This document shows positions 48,498 through 58,500 of a stretch of 64,000 bases of DNA, piece by piece; positions within the stretch are counted from its first letter, which is position 1; each line of letters starts with the position of its first letter. The DNA is taken from NCBI GenBank assembly GCA_019416455.1, contig DXXG01000028.1, forward strand, positions 248,001-312,000. The letters run 5' to 3'. The notes under the pieces are model-generated. The model was not told where the DNA came from and did no database searches. It saw only the letters and a program-made list of their open reading frames with translations. The translations under genes and the position numbers were made by a program. Source of the DNA: Clostridiales bacterium (GTDB lineage: Bacteria > Bacillota > Clostridia > Oscillospirales > Acutalibacteraceae).

Positions 48498-49682
48498 TTA
48501 CTGCTCCTCCACAGCCCGGAGAAGGGCTTCAGTACGGTTGGTCTTTTCCCAGGGAGCATCCAGGTCCTCCCGGCCCATATGGCCGTAAGCGGCCAGATGA
48601 CGGTAAATGGGCCGCCGAAGATCCAGCTCCTTGATGATAGCGGTGGGACGCAGGTCGAACACCTGCTGGACCGCCTTAGAAAGCCGATCATCACTGACAG
48701 TGCCGGTGCCGAAGGTATCCACCATGATGGACACAGGACGTGCCACGCCGATAGCGTAGGCCAGCTCGATCTCGCAACGGCTGGCCAAACCAGCAGCAAC
48801 GATATTCTTCGCCACCCAGCGGGCTGCGTACGCAGCGGAACGGTCCACCTTCGTGGGATCCTTACCGGAGAAAGCGCCGCCGCCATGACGGCCGTAACCA
48901 CCGTAGGTGTCCACGATGATCTTGCGGCCAGTGAGACCGCTGTCTCCCACAGGCCCGCCAATGACGAACCGCCCGGTGGGATTGATGTAGATCCGGGTGT
49001 TCTGGTCCACCAACTCCGCAGGAACCACCGGCTTGATCACGTACTTGATGATGTCTTTTTTCAGCTTGTCCAGCTTTACGTCCTCGTCATGCTGGGTAGA
49101 AACCACAATGGCGTCCACACGCTTGACAGTATCGCCATCATACTCCACAGTGACCTGGGTCTTACCATCGGGACGAAGATATTTCAAGGTACCGTCTTTC
49201 CGAACCTGAGCCAGGCGCTTTGCCAGTTTGTGAGACAGAGAGATGGCCAAAGGCATCTTCTCAGGAGTCTCGTCACAAGCGTAACCAAACATCATGCCCT
49301 GGTCGCCAGCGCCGGTGAGGCTGTTCTCGTCAGTCTCGCCGTTCTTCGCTTCCAAAGACTGGTTCACACCCATAGCAATGTCGGGAGACTGAGTGTCGAT
49401 AGAAGTGAGCACGCCACAAGTGTTGCCGTCAAAGCCGCACTTAGGATCGTCATAGCCGATCTCCTTCACTACCTGCCGCACGATCGCGGGAATATCCACA
49501 TAGCAGGAAGTGGTGATCTCACCCATCACATGGATCACACCAGTGGTAGCGGTGGTTTCGCAGGCCACATGGGCTTCCGGGTCCTGCTCCAGGATGGCGT
49601 CCAGCACGGCGTCAGAGATCTGGTCGCAGACTTTGTCGGGGTGGCCCTCAGTCACGGATTCAGAAGTAAACAGTTTTGTCAT
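48498..49682 (-). CDS. metK: S-adenosylmethionine synthetase
   Basis: A 394-residue enzyme forming SAM from methionine and ATP. It starts MTKLFTSESVTEGHPDKVCDQISDAVLDAIL, has GAGDQGMMFGYACDETPE near residue 120 and GGAFSGKDPTKVDRSAAYAARW near 265 (phosphate loop), with GGPVGDSGLTGRKIIVDTYG before it. All signatures are intact. The start has AAAGGGG with spacing 8. It lies behind a complete SAM-I riboswitch with a terminator, so high SAM should stop its transcription. It is monocistronic as far as the terminator shows. Confidence 0.97.
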   Translation of the reverse strand: MTKLFTSESVTEGHPDKVCDQISDAVLDAILEQDPEAHVACETTATTGVIHVMGEITTSCYVDIPAIVRQVVKEIGYDDPKCGFDGNTCGVLTSIDTQSPDIAMGVNQSLEAKNGETDENSLTGAGDQGMMFGYACDETPEKMPLAISLSHKLAKRLAQVRKDGTLKYLRPDGKTQVTVEYDGDTVKRVDAIVVSTQHDEDVKLDKLKKDIIKYVIKPVVPAELVDQNTRIYINPTGRFVIGGPVGDSGLTGRKIIVDTYGGYGRHGGGAFSGKDPTKVDRSAAYAARWVAKNIVAAGLASRCEIELAYAIGVARPVSIMVDTFGTGTVSDDRLSKAVQQVFDLRPTAIIKELDLRRPIYRHLAAYGHMGREDLDAPWEKTNRTEALLRAVEEQ

Positions 49683-49734
49683 CACAATTCCCCTTTCTAA
49701 AGTCATTCATTCCCATCAAGTTTCATTCCTAAAA

Positions 49735-49765
49735 AGAAAAGGACCGCTCGAAAAACGAGGGTCCT
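49735..49765 (-). terminator. Riboswitch terminator before metK
   Basis: Minus strand AGGACCCTCG and CGAGCGGTCCT pair with a small bulge and are followed by TTTTCTTTTT. It forms the expression platform of the SAM-I element. Confidence 0.85.
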
Positions 49766-49773
49766 AACAGCAA

Positions 49774-49886
49774 CCTCATCTTTCGGTTTACACCGCAGGA
49801 ATTGGCACCTTTTGGGAGAACGTGTTCCGTTCTCTCCCTAGGTTGCCGGGCATCACAGGGCCTGTCCCTCCGCCTCTCTTGATAAG
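49774..49886 (-). promoter_or_regulatory. SAM-I (S-box) riboswitch aptamer
   Basis: Minus strand reads CTTATCAAGAGAGG, then GGAGGGACAGGCCCTGTGA, GCCCGGCAACC, a variable hairpin (GGAGAGAACGG/CCGTTCTC-type), GGTGCCAATTCCTGC and AGATGAGG. These are the conserved S-box segments in the right order. It lies between a perfect promoter and metK, and controls SAM synthesis by ligand-induced termination. Confidence 0.97.
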
Positions 49887-49911
49887 GAAATATTCATTTG
49901 TTCGAGATAAA

Positions 49912-49940
49912 ATTATAACAGCATGTTCGAAATTTGTCAA
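49912..49940 (-). promoter_or_regulatory. Consensus promoter of metK
   Basis: Minus strand TTGACA, 17-base spacer, TATAAT: a full consensus match. The -35 overlaps the stop codon of the upstream HTH gene. Confidence 0.85.
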
Positions 49941-50587
49941 TGGGAAGTTGTTTCTGTTTTTCCCCTTTTTCGCAGCCACCCCACAAGGGAACCTAATGAC
50001 ATTCCAAAGGCAGACAAAGCCACCCCTATCAGAAAGACACTTCCATCTGGTAAGTGAAAATTCCCGGTCACTCCAGTGTTAGCAAGCGAGAATGTGAACC
50101 AGGGCGCCAAAGTATACAAACCTCCAAAGTACAGGATCATCAACCATTTACGCTGGGTCCATCCCGGATCACACCCAATAATAATACTGACCACAAGAAT
50201 GGCCAAAGGAAGTACGCCCCAAAGATAGATCAAGCTGTATCCCATAGCGCCTGCCTCACCGCCACCCAGCCAGAAAACAGCCACACACACGGCCCATATC
50301 ACCAGAAAAGATAGGGTTTGCACCAGCTTGCCTAGCCGCTGACGGCTTTTCACCGTGTTGGTAGTCTCCTCAATGTGACGGAGCATGTTTCCATCCCCCT
50401 TCAATAACTCATCCAAACTGACTTGGTACAGATCACTGAGCTTAATCACACTGACGACGTCAGGCAAAGAACGACCGTTCTCCCAGTTGGAAATGGTCTG
50501 ACGGCTGACGCCTATGGCCTCCCCTACCTGCTCCTGAGTCTTTCCAGAATTTTGCCTAGCCTGCCGCAGTTTCTCTCCGATCTCCAT
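49937..50587 (-). CDS. Membrane-bound XRE-family HTH regulator
   Basis: A 216-residue protein. Residues about 1-60 are a Cro/C1-type helix-turn-helix (MEIGEKLRQARQNSGKTQEQVGEAIGVSRQTISNWENGRSLPD, then LSDLYQVSLDELLKGD). Four hydrophobic segments follow at about residues 90-110, 118-138, 145-170 and 180-205, so the DNA-binding part is tethered to the membrane. Similar HTH plus membrane proteins are common but little studied in clostridia. The start has GGAGG with spacing 7. It has its own promoter. It ends exactly at the metK promoter, with no terminator between, so transcription may run into the riboswitch. Confidence 0.88.
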   Translation of the reverse strand: MEIGEKLRQARQNSGKTQEQVGEAIGVSRQTISNWENGRSLPDVVSVIKLSDLYQVSLDELLKGDGNMLRHIEETTNTVKSRQRLGKLVQTLSFLVIWAVCVAVFWLGGGEAGAMGYSLIYLWGVLPLAILVVSIIIGCDPGWTQRKWLMILYFGGLYTLAPWFTFSLANTGVTGNFHLPDGSVFLIGVALSAFGMSLGSLVGWLRKRGKTETTSH

Positions 50588-50610
50588 ACTGATGCCTCCT
50601 CTCTGCCTTC

Positions 50611-50639
50611 ATTATGAGGGATGGCCTTTAAACTGTCCA
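50611..50639 (-). promoter_or_regulatory. Promoter of the HTH membrane regulator
   Basis: Minus strand TGGACA, 17-base spacer, CATAAT. Confidence 0.55.
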
Positions 50640-50702
50640 GCAAAAAACTTTGGAACCGGCGATTTTTCTTGTCAAAATCTTTTGACACAGGCAAATAAAC
50701 GC

Positions 50703-50730
50703 AAAAAAGCCGCCCCAAATGGGACGGCTT
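50703..50730 (-). terminator. Intrinsic terminator after tuf
   Basis: Minus strand AAGCCGTCCC and GGGGCGGCTT pair with one wobble, followed by TTTT. It ends the ribosomal operon. Confidence 0.85.
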
Positions 50731-50754
50731 CTCTGTTTTAAGTTTGAAAGAAAC

Positions 50755-51957
<1,203 letters not shown>

Positions 51958-52054
51958 TGGGATTTCCTCCTTTAACTTGCAAGAAAAGATTATTCCGGCT
52001 TTATAAGCTCCATTTTAACAATATTATATTGAAAAAGCAAGAGCTATTTCGCAC

Positions 52055-54151
52055 TTATTCAGACTTTTTGCCCCGCTCGGAGATGATCTTCTCGGAGATG
52101 TTCTTGGGCACCTCAGCGTAGTGAGCAGGCTCCATGGTATACTGGCCACGGCCCTGGGTCTTGGAACGCATGTCGGTAGCATAGCCGAACATCTCGGACA
52201 GGGGCACCTCGGCATTGACCTGCTGGGCGCCGGGAATAGCGTCCATGCCCAGGATCATGCCGCGGCGGGAGTTCAGGTCGCCGATAACGTCGCCCATGTA
52301 CTCCTCGGGAGTGATGACGGTGACCTTCATGATGGGCTCCATCAGCACGGGATCAGCCTTGCGCATAGCCTCCTTGAAGGCCATAGAACCGGCGATCTTA
52401 AATGCCATTTCAGAGGAGTCCACTTCGTGATAAGAACCATCATACAGAGTGACCTTCACGTCAACTACGTTGTAACCAGCCAAAACACCGGACAGCATAG
52501 CGCCCTGGATACCTTGGTCAACAGCGGGAATATATTCCTTGGGAATAGCGCCGCCAACAACAGCGTTGACAAACTCGTAACCCTTGCCGGGGTTGGGCTC
52601 GATACGGATCTTAACGTGACCGTACTGACCCTTACCACCAGACTGACGGGCATACTTGGTATCCACATCGGCGTTCTTGCGGATGGTCTCCTTGTAGGCA
52701 ACCTGAGGCTTACCAACGTTGGCTTCCACCTTGAACTCACGCATCAGACGGTCAACGATGATCTCCAAGTGGAGCTCACCCATACCGGCGATGATGGTCT
52801 GGCCAGTTTCCTCATCGGTGTAGGCCTTGAAGGTGGGATCTTCTTCAGCCAGCTTGGCAAGAGCGATACCCATCTTTTCCTGACCAGCTTTGGTCTTGGG
52901 CTCGATGGCGACACGGATAACGGGATCCGGGAACTCCATGGACTCCAGGATGATGGGATGCTTCTCGTCGCACAGGGTATCACCGGTGGTGGTGTTCTTC
53001 AGACCCACAGCAGCGGCGATGTCGCCGGCGTACACACGGTCGATATCCTTACGGTCGTTAGCGTGCATCTGCACGATACGGCCCATACGCTCGTTGTTAT
53101 CCTTCACGGAGTTGTACACGGTAGCACCAGCCTCGATGGTACCGGAATACACACGGAAGAAGCACAGCTTGCCCACGAAGGGGTCAGTGGCGATCTTGAA
53201 CGCCAGAGCGGAGAAGGGCTCGTCATCGGAAGAATGCCGCACCTCTTCTTCCTCGGTCTCGGGGTTGACGCCCTTGATGGGAGGAATGTCGGTGGGAGCG
53301 GGCATATAATCCACGATAGCGTCCAGCAGCTTCTGAACGCCCTTATTCTTATAGGAAGTACCGCAGGTGACGGGCACCATGTGGTTGGCGATGGTGGACT
53401 TGCGGATGCAGTCCTTGATTTCGTTGATGGAGAGCTCCTCACCGGAGAGGTACTTATCCATCAGCTCGTCGTCCTGCTCGGCCACGTGCTCCACCATTTC
53501 CATGTGGTACTTCTCGGCCAATTCCTTCATATCCTCAGGGATCTCTTCGCAGCGGATATCCTTGCCCAGGTCATCATAGTAGACATAGGCCTTCATCTCC
53601 ACCAGGTCGATGATTCCTCTGAAGGTGTCCTCGCTGCCAATGGGAAGCTGGATCGGAACCGCGTTGCACTTCAGGCGGTCCTTCATCATCTGAACGACGC
53701 GATAGAAATCGGCGCCCATGATGTCCATCTTGTTCACATAAGCCATACGGGGAACTTTGTATTCCTCAGCCTGACGCCACACGGTCTCAGACTGGGGCTC
53801 CACACCGCCCTTAGCGCAGAACACGGTGACGGAACCGTCCAGAACACGCAGAGAACGCTCCACTTCCACGGTGAAGTCCACGTGTCCGGGAGTGTCGATG
53901 ATGTTGATACGGTTCTGCTTGCCATTGCGGTCCGGCCAGAAACATGTGGTGGCAGCGGACGTAATGGTGATACCGCGCTCCTGCTCCTGGGCCATCCAGT
54001 CCATGGTGGCGGCACCCTCGTGGGTCTCGCCGATCTTGTAGTTGACGCCCGTGTAGAACAGGATACGCTCGGTAGTGGTGGTCTTACCGGCATCGATATG
54101 GGCCATGATGCCGATGTTTCTGGTTAATTCCAGTGGTACCTGCCTGGCCAT
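52055..54151 (-). CDS. fusA: Translation elongation factor G
   Basis: A 698-residue GTPase driving ribosomal translocation. P-loop AHIDAGKTTTTERIL near residue 18, RGITITSAATTC, DTPGHVDFTVEVERSLRVLDG, NKMDIMGADF and the domain IV region with SGGKGQYGHVKIRIEPNPGKGYEFVN and EYIPAVDQGIQGAM are visible. It has the usual length for EF-G. The ribosome site AAGGAGG has spacing 5. It follows rpsG by 21 bases in the same unit. Codon choice is strongly biased, which leaves the opposite strand open for more than 650 codons. Confidence 0.98.
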   Translation of the reverse strand: MARQVPLELTRNIGIMAHIDAGKTTTTERILFYTGVNYKIGETHEGAATMDWMAQEQERGITITSAATTCFWPDRNGKQNRINIIDTPGHVDFTVEVERSLRVLDGSVTVFCAKGGVEPQSETVWRQAEEYKVPRMAYVNKMDIMGADFYRVVQMMKDRLKCNAVPIQLPIGSEDTFRGIIDLVEMKAYVYYDDLGKDIRCEEIPEDMKELAEKYHMEMVEHVAEQDDELMDKYLSGEELSINEIKDCIRKSTIANHMVPVTCGTSYKNKGVQKLLDAIVDYMPAPTDIPPIKGVNPETEEEEVRHSSDDEPFSALAFKIATDPFVGKLCFFRVYSGTIEAGATVYNSVKDNNERMGRIVQMHANDRKDIDRVYAGDIAAAVGLKNTTTGDTLCDEKHPIILESMEFPDPVIRVAIEPKTKAGQEKMGIALAKLAEEDPTFKAYTDEETGQTIIAGMGELHLEIIVDRLMREFKVEANVGKPQVAYKETIRKNADVDTKYARQSGGKGQYGHVKIRIEPNPGKGYEFVNAVVGGAIPKEYIPAVDQGIQGAMLSGVLAGYNVVDVKVTLYDGSYHEVDSSEMAFKIAGSMAFKEAMRKADPVLMEPIMKVTVITPEEYMGDVIGDLNSRRGMILGMDAIPGAQQVNAEVPLSEMFGYATDMRSKTQGRGQYTMEPAHYAEVPKNISEKIISERGKKSE

Positions 54152-54172
54152 AAATTCCTCCTTAACAATACC

Positions 54173-54643
54173 TTACCATCTGTAATGCGCGAAGGCCCTG
54201 TTGGCCTCTGCCATCTTGTGTGTATCTTCACGCTTCTTGGCGGCGCCGCCAGCGCCGTTGACAGCGTCGAGGATCTCGCCGGCCAGTCTTTCCTTCATGG
54301 TACGCTCGGAACGGCTTCTGGAATAAGAAGTGAGCCAGCGCAGGCCCAGGGTCTGCCGCCGCTCGGGACGGACTTCCATGGGCACCTGATAGGTAGAACC
54401 ACCAACACGGCGGGCCTTAACCTCCAGGCTGGGCATCACGTTCTCCATAGCCTGCTCGAACACCTCCAGGGGCTCCTTGCCGGTCTTCTCCTGCACGATC
54501 TCGAAAGCACCGTACACGATCTTCTGGGCAACACCCTTCTTGCCGTCCAGCATAACGCTGTTGATCAGGCGGGTGACGAGCTTGGAATTATACATAGGAT
54601 CGGGCAAAACGTCGCGCTTTGCCACATTGCCTCTTCTTGGCAT
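54173..54643 (-). CDS. rpsG: 30S ribosomal protein S7
   Basis: A 156-residue small-subunit protein: MPRRGNVAKRDVLPDPMYNSKLVTRLINSVMLDGKKGVAQKIVYGAF, then VEVRPERRQTLGLRWLTSYSRSRSERTM and the AEANRAFAHYRW end. It binds 16S rRNA at the head. The start has GGAGGG with spacing 6. A 180-base gap to rpsL holds one small hairpin (CCGTG/CACGG at about 54758-54774) and no clear promoter or terminator, which may be a leader for translational control; that is inference. The protein is of ordinary length and sequence. Confidence 0.98.
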   Translation of the reverse strand: MPRRGNVAKRDVLPDPMYNSKLVTRLINSVMLDGKKGVAQKIVYGAFEIVQEKTGKEPLEVFEQAMENVMPSLEVKARRVGGSTYQVPMEVRPERRQTLGLRWLTSYSRSRSERTMKERLAGEILDAVNGAGGAAKKREDTHKMAEANRAFAHYRW

Positions 54644-54823
54644 GATCTTCCCTCCTTCATAAAATGATATCATCGGTACTCGAAAGCACAAAACTCCCGC
54701 TGGCCAATTTGGGCAAATTACGGTCCCATGGTGGATCTATCAGTAATATGCCAACAATTCCGTGAAAAACACGGTCAGCCATACGAATTCTGCGATTGAG
54801 CGAAGAGAAATAAGCGATTTAGC

Positions 54824-55249
54824 TTACTTCTTAGCGCCGGCCTTAGGCCGCTTGGCGCCGTACTTGGAACGAGCCTGCATACGCTTGGCAACGCCCTGAG
54901 CGTCCAGGGTGCCGCGGATGATGTGATAACGCACGCCGGGCAGGTCGCGAACACGGCCGCCGCGGATCATCACCACGCTGTGCTCCTGCAGGTTGTGACC
55001 CACGCCGGGGATATAGGCCGTGACTTCAATACCGTTGGAAAGCCGCACTCTGGCGATCTTCCGCAGAGCGGAGTTAGGCTTCTTGGGGGTCTGAGTCTTA
55101 ACGGTCGTGCACACACCGCGCTTTTGGGGGGAGTCCTGATCAATGGCGGTTCTCTTCTTGGAGTTCCAGCCCTTGAGCAGGGCAGGCGCTTTGCTCTTCT
55201 TTTCCGCAACGGAACGGCCGTTGTGGATCAGCTGATTAAAGGTTGGCAT
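54824..55249 (-). CDS. rpsL: 30S ribosomal protein S12
   Basis: A 141-residue protein: MPTFNQLIHNGRSVAEKKSKAPALL, TPKKPNSALRKIARVRLSNG and GVGHNLQEHSVVMIRGGRVRDLPGVRYH. It sits at the decoding centre. Lys56 (E. coli Lys43) is kept, but the position of E. coli Lys88, here residue 101, is Arg in GGRVRDLPG. The Lys88Arg change gives streptomycin resistance in other bacteria. The start has GGAGG with spacing 7. It is the first gene of the ribosomal unit, behind a promoter and a leader of about 200 bases with two hairpins. Confidence 0.98.
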   Translation of the reverse strand: MPTFNQLIHNGRSVAEKKSKAPALLKGWNSKKRTAIDQDSPQKRGVCTTVKTQTPKKPNSALRKIARVRLSNGIEVTAYIPGVGHNLQEHSVVMIRGGRVRDLPGVRYHIIRGTLDAQGVAKRMQARSKYGAKRPKAGAKK

Positions 55250-55454
55250 ATTGCACCTCCTTACAAAAATGTTTTTTCTATGTGCTGGCTTTCGCCTTGG
55301 CACCAAAGTTTTTTGCGGTCTTTCCAGAAAACAGGAAGCGCCCCGGCAGTCTTGCCGGAGCGCGGTTTCCCTATTTTTACCAGAATCTATCTCTCTTTTC
55401 CCTCATCCTTTGGAGGAAAAGAGCAGAATCTACCTGAAAACCGCTCAGTTGTTT
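55250..55454 (-). promoter_or_regulatory. Structured leader of the rpsL operon
   Basis: On the minus strand two stems are visible: CTCTTTTCC/GGAAAAGAG, flanked by two copies of TAGATTCTG, and an 11-bp GC-rich stem (55338-55363, GCGCTCCGGCA/TGCCGGGGCGC) followed by a weak T-rich tract. They lie between promoter and rpsL and may be an attenuator or ribosomal-protein binding site. Not matched to a known leader family by eye. Confidence 0.4.
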
Positions 55455-55484
55455 ATTATAGCACTTGGTTTTCAGATTTGTCAA
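55455..55484 (-). promoter_or_regulatory. Promoter of rpsL-rpsG-fusA-tuf
   Basis: Minus strand TTGACA, 18-base spacer, TATAAT. It lies between rpoC and rpsL, with no clear terminator between them, so both read-through and new initiation are possible. Confidence 0.75.
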
Positions 55485-55526
55485 GCTATTTCCTGCTTTT
55501 TCGAGAATTCTTCTCACTTCAAAAGA

Positions 55527-58500
55527 TCAGGCGCCGGGCTCTTCCAGAACATCTTCCTCGGCCTCTTCCCCATCTTCCTCGTCGAAGAGATCCTCTTCTT
55601 CCAGATCAGTCTCCTCCTCGAAGGTATCCTCGGGCAGTTCCTCATCCAGAAGGGTGTCTTTCTCTTCCTTGGGACCGTCGTCCTCAGGACCGCCCTCAGG
55701 CTGGATCTCCACGTCGCTGTAACATCTCATACCGGTACCGGCGGGAACCAGCTTACCGATGATGACGTTCTCCTTCAGACCAATCAGGTTATCCACCTTG
55801 CCCTTGATGGCGGCGTCGGTAAGGACGCGGGTGGTCTCCTGGAAGGAGGCGGCGGACAGGAAGGATTCGGTGGCCAGAGAGGCCTTAGTGATACCCAGCA
55901 GAATGGGAGTGTAGGTTGCTTCACGGAGAGTGGTCTCGCCGTTGGCGATCCGCTCGTGGATATCCTCGTTGGCCTGGAGCACTTCGTTCTTGTCGGCCAA
56001 GGAGCTGACCAGAAGACCAGTGTCACCAGCGTCATCGATGCGCACCTTACGCAGCATCTGCCGCACGATGATCTCAATGTGCTTGTCGTTGATATCCACG
56101 CCCTGCATCCGGTAGACTCGCTGGACTTCCTGGATCAGGTAGTCCTGGACCTCCTGGGTGCCGCTGATAGCCAGCACGTCATGGGGATTCACGGAGCCTT
56201 CGGTGATGCGCTTGCCACGCTTGATATATTCGCCCTCTTTCACCGTCAGGCGGCTGCCGAAGGGAATGAGGTAGGAACGGGAATCGCCAGTCTCATCGTT
56301 GGTGACCACCACATGGCGGTTCTTCTTGATCTCCTGGAAGGTGACCTTACCATCGATCTCGTTGATGATAGCCACATGCTTGGGCTTGCGGCCTTCGAAC
56401 AGTTCCTCCACACGGGGAAGACCCTGGGTGATATCGTCAGCACTGGCAACGCCGCCGGTATGGAAGGTACGCATGGTCAGCTGAGTACCGGGCTCACCGA
56501 TGGACTGAGCAGCGATGATGCCAACAGCCTCGCCCACAGTGACGGGCTTGCCGTTCGCCAGAGACGCGCCGTAACACTTGCGGCACACGCCGTTCTTAGC
56601 GCGGCAGTTCAGCACGGACCGAATCTTGATCCGCTCAACGCCGCGGCTAACGATCAGGTCAGCGTCCTGGTCATCCATGAGCTTATCCTTGGAGACCAGC
56701 ACATTGCCGTCCTCGTCGCAGAAATCTTCCACCAGGAAGCGGCCCACCAGACGCTCCTTCAAGGGCTCGATGGACTCGGGACCAGCGGTGATCTCAAAGA
56801 CTTCCAGACCTTCCTTGGTGCCGCAGTCGTCCTCCAGGATAATGACTTCCTGAGAAACGTCCACCAGACGGCGGGTCAGATAACCGGAGTCCGCGGTACG
56901 CAGAGCGGTATCGGCCAAGCCTTTCCGGGCGCCTCGGGAGGAAATGAAGTATTCCAAAATGGTCAAGCCTTCACGGTAGTTGGCTCGAATGGGAATTTCG
57001 ATGGTCTTACCAGAGGTATTGGAAATGTTGCCGCGCATACCAGCCAACTGGTTCAAGTTACTGATACTGCCTCGAGCACCGGAGTCTGCCATCATGAAGA
57101 TGGGGTTGTAACGATCCAGACCTTTCTGCAGGGCGGCTGCAACGTCACGAGTGCACTTGTCCCAAACCTTCAGAACGGCCTGGTAACGTTCGCTCTCGGA
57201 CAAGAAGCCTTCGTTGTACTCAGCGCGGATCTCATCCACTTCGGCGTCGGCGGCTTTCAGCATGTCGGCCTTCTCTTTCGGGATCGTAGCATCGCACACA
57301 GCAACGGTGATGCCGCTGATGGTGGAGTACTTGTAGCCCTGGGCCTTGACATTGTCCAGTACTTCGGCGGTATGCTCGGTGCCGTGGACCTTGATGCAGC
57401 GGTCGATGATCTTGCCCAGCTGCTTCTTGCCAACCAGGAAGTCGATCTCGAACTTCAAAACCTCGTTCGGGTCGGAACGGTCCACATATCCCAGATCCTG
57501 AGGAATGGGACGGTTGAAGATCATACGGCCCATGGTGGTATCCACCAAACCGGTGATGGTAGTGCCGTTGAATTCCACAGAACGGCGCACCTTGATCTTG
57601 GCATGGAGGGAAATGGCCTTGGCGTCGTAAGCCATCATGGCCTCGTCCATGTTACGGAACACCTTGCCTTCGCCGGGCTCTCCGTCCTTATCCAGGGTCA
57701 GATAGTAGGAACCCAGCACCATGTCCTGAGTAGGCACGGTAACAGGACGGCCGTCAGAGGGCTTCAGCAGGTTGTTGGCAGCCAGCATCAGGAAGCGGGC
57801 CTCAGCCTGGGCCTCGGCAGACAGAGGCACATGCACAGCCATCTGGTCGCCGTCAAAGTCGGCGTTATAAGCGGTACACACCAGAGGATGCAGCTTCAGA
57901 GCGCGGCCTTCCACCAACACAGGCTCGAAAGCCTGGATACCCAGACGGTGCAGAGTAGGCGCGCGGTTCAGGAGCACAGGGTGGTTCTTGATAACCACTT
58001 CCAGAGCGTCCCACACTTCGGGCTTTGCCCGCTCTACGGACTTACGGGCAGCCTTGATGTTGCCCACAGCGCCGGTCTCCACCAAGCGCTTCATTACGAA
58101 GGGCTTGAACAGTTCCAGAGCCATTTCCTTGGGCAGGCCGCACTGATACATCTTCAGTTCGGGGCCAACCACGATAACGGAACGGCCGGAGTAGTCAACA
58201 CGCTTGCCCAGCAGGTTCTGACGGAAACGACCCTGCTTGCCCTTGAGCATGTCGGACAGAGACTTCAAGGGACGGTTATTGGGACCGGTGACAGGACGAC
58301 CACGGCGGCCGTTGTCGATGAGGGCGTCCACAGCTTCCTGGAGCATGCGCTTCTCGTTGCGCACGATAATGTCGGGAGCGCCCAGTTCCAGCAGACGCTT
58401 CAGACGGTTGTTACGGTTGATGACCCGGCGATACAGGTCGTTCAGGTCGCTGGTGGCGAAACGGCCGCCGTCCAGCTGGACCATAGGACGGATATCAGGG

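Noticed and set aside
52121..54127. A 668-codon plus-strand frame opposite fusA
   Set aside because: Same explanation; EF-G motifs are intact on the minus strand.
54644..54823. An internal promoter between rpsL and rpsG
   Set aside because: No pair of -35 and -10 elements at suitable spacing was found; only a 5-bp hairpin is visible.
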